64,000 nt of DNA. Origin: Gavia stellata (Eukaryota > Chordata > Aves > Gaviiformes > Gaviidae). Within the stretch, counting starts at the first letter, position 1, and each line of letters begins with the position of its first letter. The stretch spans positions 11,660,687-11,724,686 of the forward strand of contig NC_082598.1 in assembly GCF_030936135.1 (NCBI RefSeq), given 5' to 3'. A program made the position numbers and the translations under genes. Shown piece after piece: positions 51,681-64,000 of the stretch. The notes below the pieces were generated by a model that worked only from the letters and a program-made list of their open reading frames with translations, was not told the origin of the DNA and did not search any database.

Positions 51681-51929
51681 ATGCTGTAATCTTACAAGTG
51701 TCAAGACAGGAACCTACAGAAAAAATACAGAATATTTCTTAATGAGTTGCTTGTCACTGGCTAATGACAAAGCCCAAGGAAGAGCCTGAAGGCCAGGGTA
51801 TATTTCTCAATTTTTGCTGAGGAGCTCCTTGCTAGAAGCCTGATATATTCAGGAAGAGGCGCATCTCGCCAGCGAGAGAGGTTATTCTCGACGAAGAGGT
51901 GGTGTAGGGATGCTGCTCCTGTTCGCCCC

Positions 51930-52880
51930 AGTGCAAGTGACGGGTGGCTGGTCACTCACTTCTGAGCTGCACCAGCATGCAGACGAGCCTGGCTTCCCTT
52001 CCCTGGGCCTTTAGACCACAGGGGTGCTGGCTTCTCTGCCCCTGCCACGGCATGGCTACCAGGGCAGCGGTGCCAGTGCGAAAGCGGAGCAGCCCGGGGC
52101 GCGGGGCAGGTCGGTCTGCCCGTGGGACTGTGGGGTAGGCAGGGCACTTCCCACGGGGGTTAGGAGGCAGGCGCTGTCTCGTTAAGCTTCTTAATCTGGG
52201 AGTTCTCACTGCTCCATACGACACAGTGCCCTGCTCCGCTCGCACAGCCCAAAAGAGCCCTCCCAGAGCTGTGTCCCCACAGCAGCACTGGCTCCCGGCT
52301 GTGCGGCAGGAACATCGAGCGGCGGTCCTCTGGCCATGGCTTCCTGCGGGCTGCGCTTTGCACTCAGGTTGTTTAAGCCCCTGAGGAACGGCAGTACCCA
52401 AATTCTTTCCTCCCAAAGCAGGACAGGCGTAACCGTCCTGACAGGCACTGCACTGCCCAGAATGATGCAGCCCACTGGGAAACCTCGCTGAAGAAGTCAC
52501 ACATCTGTAAGTTTTCAGGACCTAATGCTTACATGCAGTGTTTGCTGCGGCCCAGTCTGTACTTTCAGAAAGGCCCATGCTGGAAATGGTTTTGGAAACG
52601 ATCCCACAGAGCCCTTTGATTTGGTGTGTACAGCCACCTGGCTCAGCTCCACGCTGCCTGAAGGCAATGACTTCCTCACAGCCAGGGATGCTGCTCCAAG
52701 CTCCTCGCCCCACTGCGCTGGAGGCATCGTTTGGGGAAGGGGTGAAGGACGTAGACCCCAGCTGTGCTCCCCCAGCTGCACTCCGAACACTGCAGCAGAG
52801 TGCACCGTACCACCTGCAGATGTGCTTTGGGGAGCTGAGAGTACCGACCCTTCCAGTGCAGCCCCCCCCCCCCCCCCCTA
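51930..52880. other. Isolated GC-rich segment in the desert
   Basis: GC content rises for about 950 bp, unlike the flanks, and ends in a 17-base C-run at 52,862-52,878. Overlapping open frames up to 182 codons exist on both strands, but none has a known domain or protein-like composition. It could be a CpG-poor island, a non-coding RNA exon, or simple compositional variation. Confidence 0.35.
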
Positions 52881-55800
52881 TTTTTATGGGGCAAGATTGC
52901 ATGTTTCTGTGTTAGTACTCTTAAAAACTGGGGTATCAAAAAGCCTTCAAAATTCTGGACTTTTTGGTCTTTAACACCACATTCAGAGTTTCCTTCGTGT
53001 AACACACACTCTGGGGGGAACCAACAGCCACTTCTAATTAACTTCCCCTGTAGGAAATTGAGGCAGGAAGAGATTTTTTCTCGTGTGAGAAATAAAGGGG
53101 ACAGGATACAAAGAGGAGGCAGACTTCAAGGGGAAAATGATCTGAGCAGGGTGTGCTAGATTGGGGCTTTAAACTGCTGCTGCCTCCTGCATACACACAC
53201 ACACGCACATGTCACGAGCTTGATTTAGTTTGGCTCAGCTGGTAGATCCCAACATGTACTTGAGGAACCCTCCCCAAACAAAAACATGCTCCTATCAAAG
53301 CAGAAAGCAGAACACTTAGCCCAGGAAACACTTTACAGCTATTAACATGTTATTTATAAGCAGCTTCAGCTAACAGCTAACATGTGGCCGGGCTTTGGCC
53401 CAGGGATGCTTGCTGGTCTTGGGGAAAGAATAGTACGAGCTAGACCTCGCTGTTCTCCAACGCCTGGAGGCAGGAGGCTCGCTGCGCCTGGTGACACAGC
53501 GGGTGACAATGGGCAGGACAGGCAGATCACCGGCGTGCTATATGTGATGGCTGGAAAGTTGATGGTAGGTGGAGGGCTGTGACTTCTAGCAGGGCAAACC
53601 TGGGCCATGCTCAGAACCATGGAGTAGTGTAATAATATAATTAATAGGTATGCTACCCTAAGTCTTCAGGGGTATAATGTTAAGATGAAAAAATAATGAT
53701 AATAGAGATGTCCCACTCTAGCTAAAGGCAAAACATAAACAATTTATGTCACAGCTATTTCCAGTATAAGCTTTTCTTCTACCTTTAGGCTTCTGCAAAC
53801 ACTTGACGTAAGTATTTAATTTTGCATAGATATATTGTTCCACTGAATTTGGAGAGGTGTTTAAAATGAGCACGTGAGTAAGATTTTGACTACACTAAGA
53901 ATGCTTTGCTGTGCAGGAACACAAAATCACCGGTCAGGCAGAGCGCCTTTTCTGCAGATGCAGCTGTGGCGGAGTAAACCAGTTAGCACAGAAATGCTGG
54001 TAGAATAAAAACATCCCAAAGAGCCAAACAAGCTCAGTCACAAAGGCAATTTTTGCTGGCCCAAGTTTATCTAAGATAGAGGGAAAATCTTAGAGAGATA
54101 TTCTGGTCCCCGTTGCCTACTAGCTGTCTCCTTTTGCTTGCAGGTTCAAAGGCAGCAAGATGGGGACATCATTCACTTCTACTCTTGCCCCCTTGCTATG
54201 GCCCGAGCTACTGTGCTTCAGGGACACAGCACTGCTCCTCGCAGCACTGACCCATAGAGCAAAGTGGTCTGAAGTCTGCAAAAGTCTTGGTTATGGCTTT
54301 GCATACACATAGCATAGCCCCTTCATCTCACTAGGCAAAGAAAAGAAGGTGTATGGACAACATTAACTATATAGTCTACTGAAATTTCAGATAGACCCTC
54401 TCTGGGTTTAGGGTATCTTTATCCCAGATTTTTAAGGTGGAAATTTTTGGGTCTGATTCTGATCTATGCAGTTTACAGAGTGAATTAGCTTTATAATTTT
54501 CTGCTATGCAGACACACTTCTAACCCATGTGGCTCCTTACATGTAGGGTGCTATCAAACCCTCACATAGCATCTTACCACAAGCTGACAATGGTTTCAGT
54601 GCTGATGTGTTGTGTGCCATTTATTGATAAATTTAACCTAATGAAATGATATCTGCACCTTAGAAATTTCATAACTGAAGTCAGACATATTCTTCAGATT
54701 GTGATTTTGTTCCTTCTTCAACTGCAATAGTCAGCATTTACGTAGTATTTTTTTTCTGCCAGTGAACCCATTGGGAACAGCATGTGGGTAGCGGAGCCAA
54801 GACAGCGCTCAGAGACTTTAAACAACATGGCTGAAATCCAGACCTTGTTGAAGAAATGGCAGAACTCCCATTGACTTCAGCAGGATCAGGATTCCACGGC
54901 TCTTGCGTGAAAAAGTTTTCCCAACACCCAGTATCTGCAGATGTAATTTATGATACAGCTTAAAAACTGCATTAAAAATACTGGGATCCTGTGATGCTTG
55001 GCTCAGATAAGGTGTTTAAAAATAGCTTTAAACTTAATTGAAGACAAGATGAATCTCCCTTGTCTCTTCATTCAGGGTCAAAAGGCATGAATTTCATTCA
55101 CTAAATTATCAACACTTAAAACTTTTTCTGCATGATTAGACTCTTACTAAGAGTCAAGACAGCAGAGATCCTCCCACTGCATTGACCTGTGAACTTTGTT
55201 AAATCTTTTGACAGGGGTCATTGTCTATAGCATGATAGTGAATGACTTTCCAAAACTGAGCCATTCTTTCAGTTGTAACATGAAGCTGGTGCTCTTTTCT
55301 AATGGGTTGAAAACATTAATTTACATTGATGACATTTCTTGTCAATTTATGTGCCAGTTGAATTTGCTGATTAGCCACAAATGACGATGTGCTACTTATG
55401 GACTGTTATTATTGTACCTTCACAAAAAAACTTCAGATACTTCAAATACTTTCAGAATTAGAAATTGCTTCTTTTCTTCCATGTGTGTGAGACTGTAATC
55501 AGAAAGTAATACTTAGAAGGATGTGTTTACCAAATGAATCCTCTGCAGGGTACTGAGTAAGTGGGAAGTTACCTAGGAATAACCTGCTTATACCCTTCCT
55601 CAGAACAGGTACGCCATATTTCTAAATATGTTGTTAGAGCTTAAATCTGTTGTATATTATTTTTATGGAAACATAATTCTTTCAGGATCCCCACTGTTAA
55701 GGTCTTCAAGCCCTTTAGTCCGAGCTGGCTATTTGTAATACATGTTCTCATCTCCAAACTCTTTCCCCAGTCCCAGTTTCCTTTCTTCTGTGGCATATAT

Positions 55801-58800
55801 TCCAAATTTCCTGAAAGAGTTTTGCAACTCTGATGGCAAAGGACGTGACGGCAAAGACCAGTGAAATTGAACCTCTTTTAGATTCCAGGGTCCTTCTGTA
55901 GCATACGTGCCCAGCTACTGTCCTCCATATCAACCTTCCTTAAAACATTTATTTTCAGTGGTGCGTAAAGGTAAAACATTGCCATTGATTAGGTGGCTGA
56001 TATGCTGGGACCATTTCTTCCCATGATCTTTCATAATGGTCTCAGTGGTCTCTTTATTCAGTTGTGTCTTGATTTGTACGCTGAAGATATTTGTGTGCTT
56101 CAGTCACAAATATAAAACCAGTGTGTTCTTAGCTTGCAACTTAGTTCTCCAATGATTTAAATGTGTCTGTTCTTACAGGCTTAGACTTGAAGGCAATATT
56201 AGCAAGCCAAATTCTGCTTTCATATATATTGCTGAGAATCTGAGAAACTTTATAGCTTTCCAAAGGTGTGAAGGCTGTTCTAGAGCACGAGCCACTCTCC
56301 TCCTCCCAAACAAAAGGATGGGTTACAGCCAGCCATGCTTTTTGGATATGTTAGTGGATGTTCATGCCGGTTACTTACCCAGGGATTCCTGGCAGATTTG
56401 TAATGAATTACTATGGTCTCTTCCTTTGTCAGTTCAGCTGTATACAGGACTTAGCAGTATTATTTTGTAGATGGCCTCATTTAAATTATGGATGATTGCT
56501 ATGTATTATTGAAGACTTGTCTGTCTTACGTTGTTATTGCTGACAAAAGTAATAACTGACAATTTTGCTGATAAATGACATCAGGGCAACCAGGATGTGG
56601 CTCGAACTGCATGTGGTGTGCAAACAGTTTGCAACAACTTCTGTGCCAGAATATATAATGTGACCCAGACAAAATCAGCTTGGGAGGCCACTGGGTTTTC
56701 TTCCGCTCTCCAGGTATTCACATCTTTGTGGAAACTTCTCTCCATGAGGGCTGGGGAGGTAGAAGTTTCATCCCCGCTGGTGCACACACAGCCCCAGCAT
56801 GACCAGTGGGTAGTGCTAGCATGACTTTCTTGGATAACTGGTATCCCTGATGAGGCTGCCATGGGACACAGCAGTGCCTCAGTGCAGCTGCATCCTGCAG
56901 TAGCAGTGGCTGTCTCCTCCTGGGTCTCTGAGGTACAGGGCATGTGTTTCATGGCCCTCAGACATATACGGATAGTCAAGGAATTTGATTGTTTTTTTCC
57001 TAGGGGATTTAGAAACTGAGGAGTTAAAGTCTCTGTTATAACAAGCTAAATAAGGGGAAAATCTTCACTCAGATAACCTGCAACAGTAGATCATGCTTGT
57101 GAAGTATTCTGTAGATCTTAACGTCCGTAAATTTATTAATTAAAAGCTAGTGGTCTTGTGCCTTTGCTGTATTTAGCAAATGCCGATAAATTTAAGCATG
57201 CCCCGGGATGGGCATATGGCCACTGGAATGCAAATTTAGGTTAGTAAGTTTTTAAAATGGTCCATTCCATTCCTTGGGTACATGCTCTCAGTGCCAGCAT
57301 ATTTGTGCATAAATAAATATTATTTTTAATCAGGATGAGTTTATGATCTGATTCCTATGGCTTTCAACCCTGACTACAGATAGACACCTAAGTGTAGGAG
57401 AGACGCTCAAGTCTCTTGTCAGCATTTCCTATATCCACTTGGGACTGCTGGGTCTTCCCGCAGATCCAGCTCCAGGTCCTTCAGCTGTGATTCAGAGTAG
57501 TGGATAGGGATTGTTTTCTTCCTGAAGAGACCTGCTCGTATTAGCTCTGCTTAAATTGGTATAGTGTTACAGAAAGACTGGATACCTCAAAATGAAGGGT
57601 AATTTAAGAGTCATTGGTGATACCAGCAGTTAGCTTATAGTGTAGTGTTGAAGGTGGTGCAAGAAACTGCACCTGTACCATTCGCAAAGTGAAGGGAATG
57701 CTCAATTCACCGTTATCTGGAGAACCAACAGGACTGTGGCTTAAGCCTTTTGGTCCAAGACCAGAAGTGGTGATTAGGCAATCAAAGATGAAGAGGATCT
57801 TGGCTGAAGGTGATGGAAATTACACCTACTAGGGAACAGACGCTTCACCAATCTGGGTTGAATAATACTTTCAAATGTTGATGGTTTTGGATGCGGGTAG
57901 TAAACTTAATGCCAAAATCAAAACTGATGACATCCAGACCAACCTGATGCTAGTTCTCTTCCTTTTCAACTTACTCTGTTGTTTCTCAAGCTCTGTTTTG
58001 GACTTTTGGACTCAAATAAATCTCTCAAATATGTTCCTCAGATGAAAGTCTCTAGTTTCACTTGGAAAGCTCTGAAAAACTAAATATTTTTATATGGCTT
58101 CAATGTAAAATAATAAGTCAGATGATTGACTTCTTTCAGAATTGAACTTATTCTTGTCCAGATTTTCTTATGGACATCAGTAACATTTTTGCCAAAGTCA
58201 TTCTGAGAATTAGATTAATAGTCTTTCTCAGATTTTAATAAAGATAATGCTGAGCATGAGGGAGAGGTTAGTGGATAACTAGAATGGAGGAATAGATGTG
58301 GAAATTATTTTATTTGATATATGAAAAAAACCTCAGTAAATATACCCATATAGAAGGAAACAGTCTCCATTTCAGAATATAGAAGGGACTGGAATATTAA
58401 ATTACAGGTCCAGTAAGAAGGACAGTAAGTGAATCTATTAAATGGGATAACTGGAAATGCACAAACATAAAGTAAAAAAAGCCAATTTTTGTGTGATCTC
58501 AATAGCGTACAGATTTTGGAAGGCATTTTAAAGAACTTCAGAAATGGGAAGCCAAATGGAAGGTGATTTAAATACAACAGGAGTTTACAAGATTAGTTGC
58601 CTAGATTACCAGGCAACTTCATTTTTAGACAAGATTAATGCAGTAGACCTTATTTAGTTACAATGCTTATGCACAAAACTATGCAAATTGGAGGCAAATG
58701 GCACTAGAGAAAAAAAAAGTAAGTTGGGAAAAACGTGCTAAGCTGATTACAGACAGCCCTGTTTGGGCCACAGTCTTCCTCAAAGAATTATCTTAAAATG

Positions 58801-59190
58801 GTCTTCTTGATTTTTAATTGATTAAACCAGTTTAAGTAACTTGGCAGATACTAAATGAAAGTTGTATCTAACCTAAAGTTGGGAGTTCTTATCAAAACTG
58901 AAGGAGAACAGGATGAATGGAATAACAATAAGAACTGTAGGAATAAAAATGAGATGAAATATAAGAGTACAAACTATGTAGTCTTAAGGGTTTATGAAGT
59001 CGATTTTTCTATCAGACAGGCACCTACAAGCTGAAAATGGCAGACGTGGAGGAAAATTTTTCTACTTTAGCTGGTTAGAGAGTCATCTATGAACAAGCAA
59101 CATGATGGGCTAAGAAAAGGACAAATGTGGCCTCAGGAAAGGTGTTTCTAGCAGAAACAAGGAAATTTTACATTTCTACAAAGTTGTTTG
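52881..59190. other. Gene desert segment
   Basis: AT-rich intergenic DNA. Suspected ancient-repeat pieces lie at 54,451-54,465 and 54,862-54,890 (ACTCCCATTGACTTCAGCAG). No gene or RNA gene was recognised. Confidence 0.5.
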
Positions 59191-59199
59191 AATGCTTCA

Positions 59200-59510
59200 T
59201 CTGGCTTATTGCGCGCAGTTACCTCTGTTCCTCTGGATCATGTTCACAGAGGGGCTACCAAGGTGATCATGGGAGAGATGTTTGGCTTATTTCTCATCAT
59301 GAAACAAAGGTTGAGAGAGGACGTGCTTGTTCTGAGCAAACACAGCCAAAGAGGGGCAGAGGAACAACTCAAGAACAGTCTTGGCACAAGAAGAAATGGG
59401 TATAAAATGACTGTTAGTAAGTTCAAACTGGAAATAGGAGACATTTTCTAAGGCCTGGAGGGGTGTGTCCTAGGGGCACCCTCCAGTAGAAGAGCCGCAG
59501 CCAAGAGTCT
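59200..59510 (+). mobile_element. Diverged CR1-type LINE fragment
   Basis: Sequence such as GGCTACCAAGGTGATCATGG, ACAAGAAGAAATGGGTATAA and AGTTCAAACTGGAAATAGGA follows the order of the C-terminal CR1 reverse transcriptase region, with many changes. The remaining short open frames are not a gene. Older than the copy at 62,665. Confidence 0.6.
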
Positions 59511-62500
59511 GATTCATTTCAGTGTGGAACTTCTTGCATCTATTATCTGTATTATGCAATTTCCTTTAGCAGCAGGGATGAAACTCCATAATACAGGATG
59601 TTTTTGGTTAGTATTCTTTTTACACTAAGAGTACATGAACCACTCTCATTAGAGTATTATTTTAGTGTAATATTTATTTTAATTTTAATGGTTTTAAATC
59701 TTCCCAGGGAAGATAACATGATCAAATTTTGATATTTGGAAAAAAAGAACTTCAGCACATATACAGCCGTCCTCCAAATCTCATTATCGTGCTCCAAACC
59801 AGGTGTTAGACCTCTTCAAAGAAAAGGTCACTCAAATCTATTGAAGAAGGGCAAATGCTCATTTTACTGATAGGTATTTTCCCTTAGCTTCCTTTTCAGA
59901 GATATCTGAACTGGTTTGGTTCAATTTTTTTCTTAAAATTTTCAGGCTTCTTATGACAACTGACATGGAAAATCTTGGCTTTGGGTATTGAAATATGTTC
60001 TAGCTGTAAGGAAATAAAAACAAGGTCTTGGAATAGGTGACATTAATAATAAGTGGTATTCCCAGCTCCTTCCTTCAACACACTTATCTACATCTATGGA
60101 TATAAGTATTTATAGAATATTTTTAGAGATACATATTTTATATAAAAAAACGAAGAATCCTTGCACAGTGTTCACATAAAGAGAAATACACTGACTACAG
60201 GAATGTGTGCAGTATCATTCAGAAATGGAAAGTTTTCTTGTCATTTTATACACTAAAGCTCCTGAGAAGACTTTACAAAGGACTGAGAGTTCACTGAATG
60301 ATAGATAATTAGTTTTTTCTTTAGAAATAGCTATAGTCAAATAATAAAACATAACTAGGATTTACTTTTAAAAGAACAGTTAAAAAAAAAACAAGACAAG
60401 CATTTTTCCTCGCTCAGTTGTTTTATTTTTTTCTTCCAGATCAATTTATTCATTGGTTATGTTTGGACTGTGGCCAGGAATTTATGAAAATGTTGGCAAA
60501 TCATGGTGTTTTATGAACTTTAGAGATCATGTGAGACCTCATAAACAAGGAGAGAACATGTGAGAAAACTTGCTATCAATTTTCCAGAAACTAAACTGGG
60601 AGAGTGGACTGGGAAAAATGAAATATAGAAAACATTCTTTCTCTAAAGTGTACAAATAATGCAATCTTAATTTGAGGCGATGCAGTGCTTAATGCTCTAT
60701 TGTTTATTATCTTCCTATTCTACAATGTATTCATGAAGCAGTAACAGTAATACAGTAATATGTAACAGTAAAACAGTAATATGTCCCTCCTGGAAAATCC
60801 TGCCTATAAATACTGGAATATATGGGGCAGTTTAGTGATCCAAAGGATGAAAAAGTAGGGCAACTGGATCAGACCTTTACTTCTAACTATAACATTTTTA
60901 GGGTTCAGATTTTGCACTGAAATTCTTTAGTAAATATCTTAGAAGTTATTTTGGATAGTGCTCCAATGCTTGTAATGAGCATGATCCATGCTGAACTATT
61001 TGATCAGCTCTGTTGTTAAAAACCAGTTTGACTTCAGAAATCCCAACAACACTACTCTACCCTCTGTTTGGCCATGGATACTCATTTGTGTGAACTGATT
61101 GTTTCCCTGGTGCTGTGCTTATCTACCCCACTGGAGGATCTAGTATACAGTGTTTCATCTCAAAAAGTTGCTTCCACAGATAATATGGCATTGTTTTATA
61201 CATATTTTAAAGAGAAAAGTGTTAGGCATGTTTTAACTTCAGTGTTTGTTTTTTGGCTTGTAGATTGAGAACAGGTTTTTGCCCACAGCCTCTCACAGAC
61301 ACACATACCCAGATTGTTAAGTGGTCTCATTAATAGTCACACAAAAATCATCAGCTTTTGAAGTGATATGTGCAGCCCATTTTGATGCCGTGCCATAAGC
61401 AAAATGTTTGTCGTAAACTCTTGCTCAATATAGAAAAAGAAATTCATAAATTTATTTTATTCTTTATCCATCTTTAAATAATGATGATGATGATAATAAC
61501 AACAACAACAACAGCAACAAAAGCAACAAAACCAACAGCAACAACTTTGTACTATATTTACCCTCTTTGTGTTACATATTATTCTTTCAGCTGCAGAGAG
61601 GCTTGAGCTGAGAGCAGGGTCTCATCCTGCCAGGCCAGCAGTGGCCAGTCTGTGGCTCTTGAGGAGGGGGGCTCTTGTGGCAGGACTAGGATTAGGGAAG
61701 AAGTTTTGCCTGGTACATGAGCAAGGTAAAGTAATATTTCAAAGGAATGCCTTCAGGTTATTGAAAGAGAGGAATCAGGGGTTTCTGAGCCTAGCTACCA
61801 TCCCAGCGTCCTCAGCTGTAAGCCCAGGCCAGCCCCATACAACTTCTGAGGAACCATATTTGTTAATAAAAAATTACAAGTCAGTATAAGATGAATTATG
61901 CCAAGCTTTGTCACTCTCCTGATTTAGATTTTCTTTCTTTTGGCGTGGTGGGAGGAGGAGGTCAGGTAGAAGAAAATTAAAATGTTACTATTGTCTGTTC
62001 TTTTTAAAATCAAAGTCACCATAAATTTAACTTTTGAAATTTCAATTTATACAGAAAAGGTAAAATCAAGATGTCATGCTTTTAAATTGTACAGGAAACA
62101 GTTAAACTGAACTATTCTGAATTTTTGTGTAGATTATTGGTTAATTAAATTTGATTCAAACCAACAGAAGTGCAAGTAAGATGACTTTGAAGGTCATCAC
62201 CAATTATATAATCTACTGGGTTTTGTGGCTTAAGTAGCATATAAACATTTATCTAGCCATAAAATACCACTGCTCTGTGCTATCATGCTTTAGCCTCTCT
62301 CTGGCCATCTAGGAATTTGTCTAGAGTAGGAATAATTCATCTTTTTCCTACCTGTCGTGAGATGGAAGTTAATGTGACAGAGCATGTTGGTGCTACTATG
62401 CAAAATAGTGATGTGGATGCAAATGAACACAGACTGCATTTCTAAAAAATCAAATGCTTTATTTCAGCTTCCTGGATGCTCTGCTTAAGACGGACAGTAT

Positions 62501-62660
62501 CGATGAGATAATCTGTCATAAAAGGCACAGTGATCAAACTAGGTCATCTGTTCAACTTACACCAGGCTGATTAAAAGGACTGATTTTTTCATGAATGGTT
62601 TTTACAAACCCAGCAATGAAAGCATATTTCTGGTCTGGACAACAGCAAATTAGTCTGATG
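59511..62660. other. Gene desert segment
   Basis: AT-rich DNA with no recognised gene. A degenerate trinucleotide tract lies at 61,483-61,545. The 106-codon frame at 61,569-61,889 resembles no known protein. Confidence 0.5.
61483..61545 (+). repeat. Degenerate ATG/AAC trinucleotide repeat
   Basis: A run of gatgatgat units passes into aacaacaac/agcaac units with interruptions. Confidence 0.75.
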
Positions 62661-62664
62661 ATGA

Positions 62665-63298
62665 TCAGTGTGCCCAGGTGGCCAAGAAGGCCAACAGCAT
62701 CCTGGCCTGTATCAGAAACAGTGTGGCCAGCAGCAGTAGGGAGGTGATCGTGCCCCTGTACTCGGCGTTGGTGAGGCCGCACCTCGAATACTGTGTTCAG
62801 TTTTGGGCCCCTCACTACAAGAAGGACATTGAGGTGCTGGAGCGTGTCCAGAGAAGGGCAAGGAAGCTGGTGAGGGGTCTGGAGCACAAGTCTTATGAGG
62901 AGCGGCTGAGGGAGCTGGGGTTGTTTAGCCTGGAGAAGAGGAGGCTGAGGGGAGACCTCATCGCTCTCTACAATTACCTGAAAGGGGGTTGCAGAGAGGT
63001 GGGTGTTGGTCTCTTCTCCCAAGTGACTAGTGACAGGACAAGAGGAAATGGCCTCAAGTTGCGCCAGGAGAGGTTTAGACTGGATATTAGGAAAAACTTC
63101 TTTACTGAGAGAGTGGTGAAACATTGGAACAAGCTGCCCAGGGAAGTGGTGGAGTCACCATCACTGGAGGTGTTCAAAAACGTGTGGATGTGGCATTGTG
63201 GGACATGGTTTAGTGGGCATGGTGGTGTTGGGTTGATGGTTGGACTTGATGATCTTACAGGTCTTTTCCAACCTTAATGATTCTGTGATTCTGTGATC
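62665..63298 (+). mobile_element. CR1 LINE, 5'-truncated, fairly intact 3' part
   Basis: A 5'-truncated CR1 retrotransposon. From 62,678 a frame of 199 codons stays open through the C-terminal part of the CR1 reverse transcriptase ORF, with family words such as [37 protein letters not shown] and the [15 protein letters not shown] region. The 3' UTR follows (GGTTGATGGTTGGACTTGAT) and the element ends in the CR1 hallmark ATTCTGTGATTCTGTGAT at about 63,281-63,298. The endonuclease and catalytic core are missing, so it cannot move by itself. The open frame suggests a younger copy than the other CR1 pieces here. Confidence 0.95.
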
Positions 63299-64000
63299 TC
63301 GTCTCCAAACTTTATTTATCTATTTAGGAGCCAAGGACATTTTAAGGGCCATCTCCAAGAAAGTATTGAAATAACAGAACCAATTTTTATTAAAATATGT
63401 GAACCACTGTACAACATAGAGGAAAACTGTTCACATGTGAGTATGTCCAATGAAGCATCAAGTTGCTTAGCTGGGGTCTGGGACATGCTGCCTAGATTTC
63501 AGAGATACCAAGGTATTTAAACAAAGGTTGGCACCAATTTCTTTTATCCCTTTCTGTGTGTAAGTATACATGCTCTTAACTAGTGAAGCCAGATGAAGAA
63601 CTAAATTAGCTAATAATTTAAAAAGGGAATTCCGTGGTACTTTATTGAGTCTGCAACATAAAAAATCTGTTTTTCTTATTATGACTGCAATTAGGATCTT
63701 GGTTATGCATTTGTAAGACATCTAGGAAGTTATTAAAGAGATCTTGTTTCTGCTGTGATGCTAATTGATATGTGGCAAAGGTTACATCTTTTTCATGGGT
63801 GAAATAGATGCTTTACCAGCACAGATGATGTGACAACAGTATGGTCCCCCCACCTCTGCTAGAAGTCAGTAATAACTTTCATCACATTGTGTCTGTCCTT
63901 CAGATCTACTGAGAATGGAGATTCCTGTGTAGGAAGAGGATGAAGGGAATTCATCAATCCATGAGACTAGTGGGAGATTAATCTTTAAGGTATCCATAAG
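63299..64000. other. Right-edge intergenic sequence
   Basis: AT-rich DNA after the CR1 insertion. Only short open frames; nothing recognised. Confidence 0.5.

Noticed and set aside
51952-52500. 182-codon minus-strand frame in GC-rich segment
   Set aside because: Overlapped by equally long frames on the other strand, as expected from GC-rich composition.
62678-63277. 199-codon + strand frame as a host gene
   Set aside because: It is the C-terminal reverse transcriptase region of a CR1 LINE.

Overview
This window looks like a bird (sauropsid) nuclear chromosome. The evidence is a recognisable linked pair of HMX-family homeobox genes, HMX1 and SOHO1 (also called HMX4). The pair matches the HMX1-SOHO1 locus known from chicken; SOHO1 is absent from mammals. 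CR1 LINE copies of several ages are also present, including one with the avian-type ATTCTGTG 3' terminus. Species cannot be fixed from the sequence.

Layout. 1-5,050: AT-rich non-coding DNA upstream of the pair. 5,050-9,650: CpG islands broken by short AT-rich, regulatory-looking blocks, ending in the HMX1 promoter. 9,657-12,252: HMX1, two coding exons on the + strand, with a 1.76 kb intron that holds a long TG/CA/TA tract; polyadenylation signal at 12,423. 12,450-20,000: spacer between the genes, with likely enhancer blocks, a 510 bp pyrimidine pentamer satellite and CpG islands. 20,688-22,085: SOHO1, two coding exons on the + strand, 600 bp intron, with a GC-rich pentamer repeat just before its start codon. 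22,100-23,050: probable SOHO1 3' UTR. 23,050-64,000: gene-free DNA containing candidate conserved elements, worn ancient repeats, three CR1 fragments and one fairly intact CR1 near the right end. No tRNA, rRNA, CRISPR or other protein gene was supportable. Nearly all other open frames are shadows of CpG islands, homopolymers or satellites.

How it works together. From family knowledge, both genes encode nuclear homeodomain regulators with an N-terminal eh1-like repression motif and act in developing eye, ear, cranial sensory ganglia and branchial-arch tissue. The tight linkage, shared orientation and surrounding gene-poor DNA fit one regulatory landscape serving both genes. Mammalian HMX1 depends on a distal downstream enhancer, so the desert to the right is where such elements should be sought.

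The most notable observation is a 135 bp block inside the two homeoboxes that matches at 132/135 positions, with no silent difference in any shared codon. Silent differences appear at once on both sides. This is what gene conversion between these old paralogues would leave.
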